Positions 55,301 to 64,000 of a DNA stretch of 64,000 nucleotides are shown here, one piece after another. The stretch covers positions 15,167,634 to 15,231,633 of the forward strand of contig OZ038435.1 of the NCBI GenBank assembly GCA_964036275.1, in the 5' to 3' direction. The first letter of the stretch is position 1. Each line of letters opens with the position of its first letter. Position numbers and translations under genes: made by a program. The DNA comes from Litoditis marina (taxonomy: Eukaryota; Nematoda; Chromadorea; Rhabditida; Rhabditidae). Under the pieces are notes generated by a model. It was given only the letters and a program-made list of their open reading frames with translations, was not told the origin of the DNA and did not search any database.

Positions 55301-58300
55301 TAGCCATGGGCTAGAATGCTTAATTTTTCGAAAATTACAATCTAAAGGGTTTTATATGTGTCTTTCACAATATCCAAAGCTATTCCAATCAATTTTGAGA
55401 GGTTTCGACCATCGACGTGGAAAAACGTGAAATTTTGCGACGTCATAACGTCGCAAATATAGCCATGGGCTAGAATGCTTAATTTTTCGAAAATTACAAT
55501 CTAAAGGGTTTTATATGTGTCTTTCACAATATCCAAAGCTATTCCAATCAATTTTGAGAGGTTTCGACCATCGACGTGGAAAAACGTGAAATTTTGCGAC
55601 GTCATGACGTCGCAAATATAGCCATGGGCTAGAATGCTTAATTTTTCGAAAATTACAATCCAAAGAGTTTTATATGTGTCTTTCACAAGATTCAAAGCTA
55701 TTCAAATCGATTTTGAGAGGTTTCGACCATCGACGTGAAAAAACGTGAAATTTTGCGACGTCATGACGTCGCAAATATAGCCATGGGCTAGAATGCTTAA
55801 TTTTTCAAAAATTACAATCCAAAGAGTTTTATATGTGTCTTTCACAATATCCAAAGCTATTCCAATCAATTTTGAGAGGTTTCGACCATCGACGTGGAAA
55901 AACGTGAAATTTTGCAACGTCATGACGTCGCAAATATAGCCATGGGCTAGAATGCTTAATTTTTCGAAAATTTCAATCCAAAGAGTTTTATATGTGTCTT
56001 TCACAATGTCCAAAGCAACTCAAATCAATTTTGTGAGGTTTTGACTATCGACGTGGAAAAACGTGAAATTTTGCGACGTCATAACGTCGCAAATATAGCC
56101 ATGGGCTAGAATGCTTAATTTTTCGAAAATTACAATCTAAAGGGTTTTATATGTGTCTTTCACAATATCCAAAGCTATTCCAATCAATTTTGAGAGGTTT
56201 CGACCATCGACGTGGAAAAACGTGAAATTTTGCGACGTCATAACGTCGCAAATATAGCCATGGGCTAGAATGCTTAATTTTTCGAAAATTACAATCTAAA
56301 GGGTTTTATATGTGTCTTTCACAATATCCAAAGCTATTCCAATCAATTTTGAGAGGTTTCGACCATCGACGTGGAAAAACGTGAAATTTTGCGACGTCAT
56401 AACGTCGCAAATATAGCCATGGGCTAGAATGCTTAATTTTTCGAAAATTACAATCTAAAGGGTTTTATATGTGTCTTTCACAATATCCAAAGCTATTCCA
56501 ATCAATTTTGAGAGGTTTCGACCATCGACGTGGAAAAACGTGAAATTTTGCGACGTCATGACGTCGCAAATATAACCATGGGCTAGAATGCTTAATTTTT
56601 CGAAAATTACAATCCAAAGAGTTTTATATGTGTCTTTCACAAGATTCAAAGCTATTCAAATCGATTTTGAGAGGTTTCGACCATCGACGTGAAAAAACGT
56701 GAAATTTTGCGACGTCATGACGTCGCAAATATAGCCATGGGCTAGAATGCTTAATTTTTCAAAAATTACAATCCAAAGAGTTTTATATGTGTCTTTCACA
56801 ATATCCAAAGCTATTCCAATCAATTTTGAGAGGTTTCGACCATCGACGTGGAAAAACGTGAAATTTTGCAACGTCATGACGTCGCAAATATAGCCATGGG
56901 CTAGAATGCTTAATTTTTCGAAAATTTCAATCCAAAGAGTTTTATATGTGTCTTTCACAATGTCCAAAGCAACTCAAATCAATTTTGTGAGGTTTTGACT
57001 ATCGACGTGGAAAAACGTGAAATTTTGCGACGTCATAACGTCGCAAATATAGCCATGGGCTAGAATGCTTAATTTTTCGAAAATTACAATCTAAAGGGTT
57101 TTATATGTGTCTTTCACAATATCCAAAGCTATTCCAATCAATTTTGAGAGGTTTCGACCATCGACGTGGAAAAACGTGAAATTTTGCGACGTCATAACGT
57201 CGCAAATATAGCCATGGGCTAGAATGCTTAATTTTTCGAAAATTACAATCTAAAGGGTTTTATATGTGTCTTTCACAATATCCAAAGCTATTCCAATCAA
57301 TTTTGAGAGGTTTCGACCATCGACGTGGAAAAACGTGAAATTTTGCGACGTCATGACGTCGCAAATATAGCCATGGGCTAGAATGCTTAATTTTTTCGAA
57401 AATTACAATCCAAAGAGTTTTATATGTGTCTTTCACAAGATTCGAACCTATTCAAATCGATTTTGAGAGGTTTCGACCATCGACGTGAAAAAACGTGAAA
57501 TTTTGCGACGTCATGACGTCGCAAATATAGCCATGGGCTAGAATGCTTAATTTGTCAAAAATTACAATCCAAAGAGTTTTATATGTGTCTTTCACAATAT
57601 CCAAAGCTATTCCAATCAATTTTGAGAGGTTTCGACCATCGACGTGGAAAAACGTGAAATTTTGCGACGTCATGACGTCGCAATTATAGCCATGGGCTAG
57701 AATGCTTAATTTTTCGAAAATTTCAATCCAAAAAGATGTATGTGTGTCTTTCACAATATTCAAAGCTATTCCAATCATTTTTGAGAGGTTTCGACCATCG
57801 ACGTGGAAAAACGTGAAATTTTGCGACGTCATGACGTCGCAAATATAGACATGGGCTAGAATGTTCAATTTTTCGAAAATTACAATCGAAAGAGTTTTTT
57901 ATGTGTCTTTCAAAACATTGAAAGCTATTCAAATCGATTTGGAAAGGTTTCGACCATCGACGTGGAAAAATGTGAAATTTTGCGACGTCATGACGTCGCA
58001 AATATAGCCATGGGCTAGAATGCTTAATTTTCCGAAAATTACAATCCAAAGAGTTTTATATGTGTCTTTCACAATGTCCAAAGCTACTCAAATCAATTTT
58101 GTGAGGTTTTGACTATCGACGTGGAAAAACGTGAAATTTTGCGACGTCATAACGTCGCAAATATAGCCATGGGCTAGAATGCTTAATTTTTCGAAAATTA
58201 CAATCTAAAGGGTTTTATATGTGTCTTTCACAATATCCAAAGCTATTCCAATCAATTTTGAGAGGTTTCGACCATCGACGTGGAAAAACGTGAAATTTTG

Positions 58301-61300
58301 CGACGTCATGACGTCGCAAATATAGCCATGGGCTAGAATGCTTAATTTTTCGAAAATTACAATCCAAAGAGTTTTATATGTGTCTTTCACAAGATTCAAA
58401 GCTATTCAAATCGATTTTGAGAGGTTTCGACCATCGACGTGAAAAAACGTGAAATTTTGCGACGTCATGACGTCGCAAATATAGCCATGGGCTAGAATGC
58501 TTAATTTTTCAAAAATTACAATCCAAAGAGTTTTATATGTGTCTTTCACAATATCCAAAGCTATTCCAATCAATTTTGAGAGGTTTCGACCATCGACGTG
58601 GAAAAACGTGAAATTTTGCAACGTCATGACGTCGCAAATATAGCCATGGGCTAGAATGCTTAATTTTTCGAAAATTTCAATCCAAAAAGATGTATGTGTG
58701 TCTTTCACAATATTCAAAGCTATTCCAATCATTTTTGAGAGGTTTCGACCATCGACGTGGAAAAACGTGAAATTTTGCGACGTCATAACGTCGCAAATAT
58801 AGCCATCGGCTAGAATGCTTAATTTTTCGAAAATTACAATCCAAAGAGTTTTATATGTGTCTTTCACAAGATTCAAAGCTATTCAAATCGATTTTGAGAG
58901 GTTTCGATCATCGACGTGAAAAAACGTGAAATTTTGCGACGTCATGACGTCGCAAATATAGCCATGGGCTAGAATGCTTAATTTTCCGAAAATTACAATC
59001 CAAAGAGTTTTATATGTGTCTTTCACAATGTCCAGAGCTACTCAAATCAATTTTGTGAGGTTTTGACTATCGACGTGGAAAAACGTGAAATTTTGCGACG
59101 TCATAACGTCGCAAATATAGCCATGGGCTAGAATGCTTAATTTTTCGAAAATTACAATCTAAAGGGTTTTATATGTGTCTTTCACAATATCCAAAGCTAT
59201 TCCAATCAATTTTGAGAGGTTTCGACCATCGACGTGGAAAAACGTGAAATTTTGCGACGTCATGACGTCGCAAATATAGCCATCGGCTAGAATGCTTAAT
59301 TTTTCGAAAATTACAATCCAAAGAGTTTTATATGTGTCTTTCACAGTATCCAAAGCTATTCCAATCAATTTTGAGAGGTTTCGACCATCGACGTGGAAAA
59401 ACGTGAAATTTTGCGACGTCATAACGTCGCAAATATAGCCATGGGCTAGAATGCTTAATTTTTCGAAAATTACAATCTAAAGGGTTTTATATGTGTCTTT
59501 CACAATATCCAAAGCTATTCCAATCAATTTTGAGAGGTTTCGACCATCGACGTGGAAAAACGTGAAATTTTGCGACGTCATAACGTCGCAAATATAGCCA
59601 TGGGCTAGAATGCTTAATTTTTCGAAAATTACAATCTAAAGGGTTTTATATGTGTCTTTCACAATATCCAAAGCTATTCCAATCAATTTTGAGAGGTTTC
59701 GACCATCGACGTGGAAAAACGTGAAATTTTGCGACGTCATGACGTCGCAAATATAGCCATGGGCTAGAATGCTTAATTTTTCGAAAATTACAATCCAAAG
59801 AGTTTTATATGTGTCTTTCACAAGATTCAAAGCTATTCCAATCATTTTTGAGAGGTTTCGACCATCGACGTGGAAAAACGTGAAATTTTGCGACGTCATG
59901 ACGTCGCAAATATAGACATGGGCTAGAATGTTCAATTTTTCGAAAATTACAATCCAAAGAGTTTTATATGTGTCTTTCACGACATTCAAAGCTATTCCAG
60001 TCAATTTTGAGAGGTTTCGACCATCGACGTGGAAAAACGTGAAATTTTGCGACGTCATGACGTCGCAAATATAGACATGGGCTAGAATGCTTAATTTTTC
60101 GAAAATTTCAATCCAAAAAGATGTATGTGTGTCTTTCACAATATTCAAAGCTATTCCAATCATTTTTGAGAGGTTTCGACCATCGACGTGGAAAAACGTG
60201 AAATTTTGCGACGTCATGACGTCGCAAATATAGACATGGGCTAGAATGTTCAATTTTTCGAAAATTACAATCGAAAGAGTTTTTTATGTGTCTTTCAAAA
60301 CATTGAAAGCTATTCAAATCGATTTGGAAAGGTTTCGACCATCGACGTGGAAAAAGGTGAAATTTTGCGACGTCATGACGTCGCAAATATAGCCATGGGC
60401 TAGAATGCTTAATTTTCCGAAAATTACAATCCAAAGAGTTTTATATGTGTCTTTCACAATGTCCAAAGCTATTCAAATCAATTTTGTGAGGTTTTGACTA
60501 TCGACGTGGAAAAACGTGAAATTTTGCGACGTCATAACGTCGCAAATATAGCCATGGTCTAGAATGCTTAATTTTTCGAAAATTACAATCTAAAGGGTTT
60601 TATATGTGTCTTTCACAATATCCAAAGCTATTCCAATCAATTTTGAAAGGTTTCGACCATCGACGTGGAAAAACGTGAAATTTTGCGAAGTCATGACGTC
60701 GCAAATATAGCCATCGGCTAGAATGCTTAATTTTTCGAAAATTACAATCCGAAGAGTTTTATATGTGTCTTTCACAAGATTTAAAGCTATTCAAATCGAT
60801 TTGGAAAGGTTTCGACCATCGACGTGGAAAAAGGTGAAATTTTGCGACGTCATGACGTCGCAAATATAGCCATGGGCTAGAATGCTTAATTTTCCGAAAA
60901 TTACAATAGAAAGAGTTTTATATGTGTCTTTCACAATGTCCAAAGCTATTCAAATCAATTTTGAGAGGTTTTGACCATCGACGTGGAAAAACGTGAAATT
61001 TTGCGACGTCATGACGTCGCAAATATAGCCATGGGCTAGAATGCTTAATTTTTCGAAAATTACAATCTAAAAAGTTTTATATGTGTCTTTCACAATGTCC
61101 AAAGCTATTCAAATCAATTTTGAGAGGTTTCGACCATCGACGTGGAAAAACGTGAAATTTTGCGACGTCATGACGTCGCAAATATAGCCATGGGCTAGAA
61201 TGCTCAATTTATCGGAAATTACAATCCAAAGAGTTGTATGTGTGTCTTTCACAATATTCAAAGCTATTCCAATCAATTTTGAGAGGTTTCGACCATCGAC

Positions 61301-64000
61301 GTGGAAAAACGTGAAATTTTGCGACGTCATGACGTCGCAAATATAGACATGGGCTAGAATGTTCAATTTTTCGAAAATTATAATCCAAAGAGTTTTATAT
61401 GTGTCTTTCACAATATCCAAAGCTATTCCAATCAATTTTGAGAGGTTTCGATTATCGACGTGGGAAAACGTGAAATTTTGCGACGTCATGACGTCGCAAA
61501 TATAGACATGGGCTAGAATGTTCAATTTTTCGAAAATTACAATCGAAAGAGTTTTATATGTGTCTTTCACAACATTCAAAGCTATTCCAATCAATTTTGA
61601 GAGGTTTTGACCATCGACGTGGAAACACGTGAAATTTTGCGACGTCATGACGTCGCAAATATAGCCATGGGCTAGAATGCTGGATTTTTCGAAAATTACA
61701 ATCCAATGAGTTTTATATGTGTCTTTCACAATATTCAAAGCTAATCAAATCGATTTTGAGAGGTTTCGACCATCGACGTGGAAAAACGTGAAATTTTGCG
61801 ACGTCATGATGTCGCAAATATAGACATGGGCTAGAATGTTCATTCGAAAATTACAATCCAAAGAGTTTTATATGTGTCTTTCACAATATCCAAAGCTATT
61901 CCAATCAATTTTGAGAGGTTTCGACCCTCGACGTGGAAAAACGTGAAATTTTGCGACGTCATGACGTCGCAATTATAGCCATGGGCTAGAATGCTTAATT
62001 TTTCGAAAATTACAATCCAAAGGGTTTTATATGTGTCTTTCACAATATCCAAAGCTATTCCAATCAATTTTGAGAGGTTTCGACCATCGACGTAGAAAAA
62101 CGTGAAATTTTGCGACGTCATGACGTCGCAATTATAGCCATGGTCTAGAATGCTTAATTTTTCGAAAATTACAATCCAAAAAGATGTATGTGTGTCTTTC
62201 ACAATATTCAAAGCTATTCCAATCATTTTTGAGAGATTTCGACCGTCGACGTAGAAAAACGTGAAATCTTGCGACGTCATGACGTCGCAAATATAGACAT
62301 GGGCTAGAATGTTCAATTTTTCGAAAATTACAATCGAAAGAGTTTTATATGTGTCTTTCACAACATTGAAAGCTATTCAAATCGATTTGGAAAGGTTTCG
62401 ACCATCGACGTGGAAAAATGTGAAATTTTGCGACGTCATGACGTCGCAAATATAGCCATGGGCTAGAATGCTTAATTTTCCGAAAATTACAATCCAAAGA
62501 GTTTTATATGTGTCTTTCACAATGTCCAAAGCTATTCAAATCAATTTTGAGAGGTTTTGACCATCGACGTGGACAAACGTGAAATTTTGCGACGTCATGA
62601 CGTCGCAAATATAGACATGGGCTAGAATGTTCAATTTTTCGAAAATTAAAATCCAAAGAATCTTATATGTGTCTTTCACAATATCGAAAGCTATTCCAAT
62701 CAATTTTGAGAGGTTTCGACCCTCGACGTGGAAAAACGTGAAATTTTGCGACGTCATGACGTCGCAATTATAGCCATGGGCTAGAATGCTTAATTTTTCG
62801 AAAATTACAATCCAAAGGGTTTTATATGTGTCTTTCACAATATCCAAAGCTATTCCAATCAATTTTGAGAGGTTTCGACCATCGACGTGGAAAAACGTGA
62901 AATTTTGCGACGTCATGACGTCGCAATTATAGCCATGGGCTAGAATGCTTAATTTTTCGAAAATTACAATCCAAAGGGTTTTATATGTGTCTTTCACAAT
63001 ATCCAAAGCTATTCCAATCAATTTTGAGAGGTTTCGACCATCGACGTGGAAAAACGTGAAATTTTGCGACGTCATAACGTCGCAAATATAGCCATGGGCT
63101 AGAATGCTTAATTTTTCGAAAATTACAATCTAAAGGGTTTTATATGTGTCTTTCACAATATCCAAAGCTATTCCAATCAATTTTGAGAGGTTTCGACCAT
63201 CGACGTGGAAAAACGTGAAATTTTGCGACGTCATGACGTCGCAAATATAGCCATGGGCTAGAATGCTTAATTTTTCGAAAATTACAATCCAAAGAGTTTT
63301 ATATGTGTCTTTCACAATATCCAAAGCTATTCCAATCAATTTTGAGAGGTTTCGACCCTCGACGTGGAAAAACGTGAAATTTTGCGACGTCATGACGTCG
63401 CAATTATAGCCATGGGCTAGAATGCTTAATTTTTCGAAAATTACAATCCAAAGAGTTTTATATGTGTCTTTCACAATATTCAAAGCTATTCCAATCAATT
63501 TTGAGAGGTTTCGACCATCGACGTGGAAAAACGTGAAATTTTGCGACGTCATGACGTCGCAAATATAGACATGGGCTAGAATGTTCAATTTTTCGAAAAT
63601 TATAATCCAAAGAGTTTTATATGTGTCTTTCACAATATCCAAAGCTATTCCAATCAATTTTGAGAGGTTTCGATTATCGACGTGGGAAAACGTGAAATTT
63701 TGCGACGTCATGACGTCGCAAATATAGACATGGGCTAGAATGTTCAATTTTTCGAAAATTACAATCGAAAGAGTTTTATATGTGTCTTTCACAACATTCA
63801 AAGCTATTCCAATCAATTTTGAGAGGTTTTGACCATCGACGTGGAAACACGTGAAATTTTGCGACGTCATGACGTCGCAAATATAGCCATGGGCTAGAAT
63901 GCTGGATTTTTCGAAAATTACAATCCAATGAGTTTTATATGTGTCTTTCACAATATTCAAAGCTAATCAAATCGATTTTGAGAGGTTTCGACCATCGACG
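49309..64000 (-). repeat. 159-bp satellite, minus-orientation block (about 92 units, runs off the window)
   Basis: The same unit in reverse orientation, continuous to the window end. Subtypes alternate: cores with CATGACG or CATAACG, CCATGGGC or CCATCGGC, TCAATTTTGTGAGG, and AAAAAGATGTATGTGTG. The order of subtypes repeats with higher-order periods: the same variant series recurs at 53275, 54388 and 55501 (1113 bp, seven units) and at 56455 (954 bp, six units). A stretch ending at 61738 recurs ending at 63960 (2222 bp apart). Confidence 0.95.

Noticed and set aside
46329..64000. A CRISPR array
   Set aside because: The unit is 159 bp with no separate spacers, and the context is a eukaryotic chromosome.

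Overview
The window looks like a nematode chromosome segment of Caenorhabditis type. It is AT-rich, with short introns ending in TTTCAG, compact multi-exon genes, and a very dense load of short terminal-inverted-repeat (MITE-like) elements. No bacterial features were seen. All gene models were built by eye from splice signals, reading-frame phase and family motifs, so exon edges are predictions. No database was consulted.

Layout. Positions 1-1220 carry three tandem 299-bp units, each with a tRNA-like pol III core on the minus strand. Positions 1347-2891 hold three inverted-repeat elements. A small minus-strand gene (6343 to 2887) encodes a predicted 125-residue secreted protein of unknown family; its stop codon lies inside the end of a MITE. 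Positions 6344-8893 are repeat relics. A complete 20-exon minus-strand gene (17756 to 8894) encodes a 681-residue organic anion transporter (OATP/SLCO family) with the GAWW signature and the Kazal-like extracellular domain. It has one GC-AG intron and two decayed partial copies of its own exons. Positions 17763-30434 are gene-poor and full of repeats, with two possible upstream first exons for the transporter.

A second large minus-strand gene (46158 to 30435, 32 exons visible, 1200 residues) encodes a multidomain peptidase S10 (serine carboxypeptidase) protein. It has the end of one domain (catalytic His replaced by Val), two full domains with intact Ser/Asp/His motifs, a Thr-rich stalk and a hydrophobic C-terminus. 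Its 5' part is missing: about 170 bp upstream of the first visible exon begins a satellite array that fills the window to its end.

The array (46329-64000) has a 159-bp unit, about 107 copies, with a 24-bp palindrome in each consensus unit. About 15 copies run on the plus strand, then orientation flips at 48670/48671 and the rest run on the minus strand, with higher-order periods of 954 and 1113 bp. A 5'-truncated LINE with a 5-bp target duplication interrupts it at 48810-49308. The array is either inside a giant intron of the carboxypeptidase gene or has cut that gene in two; the window cannot decide which.

The genes are not an operon: all three lie on the minus strand but are separated by kilobases of repeats. 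What links them is likely exposure at cell surfaces (secreted peptide, membrane transporter, anchored or secreted peptidase).
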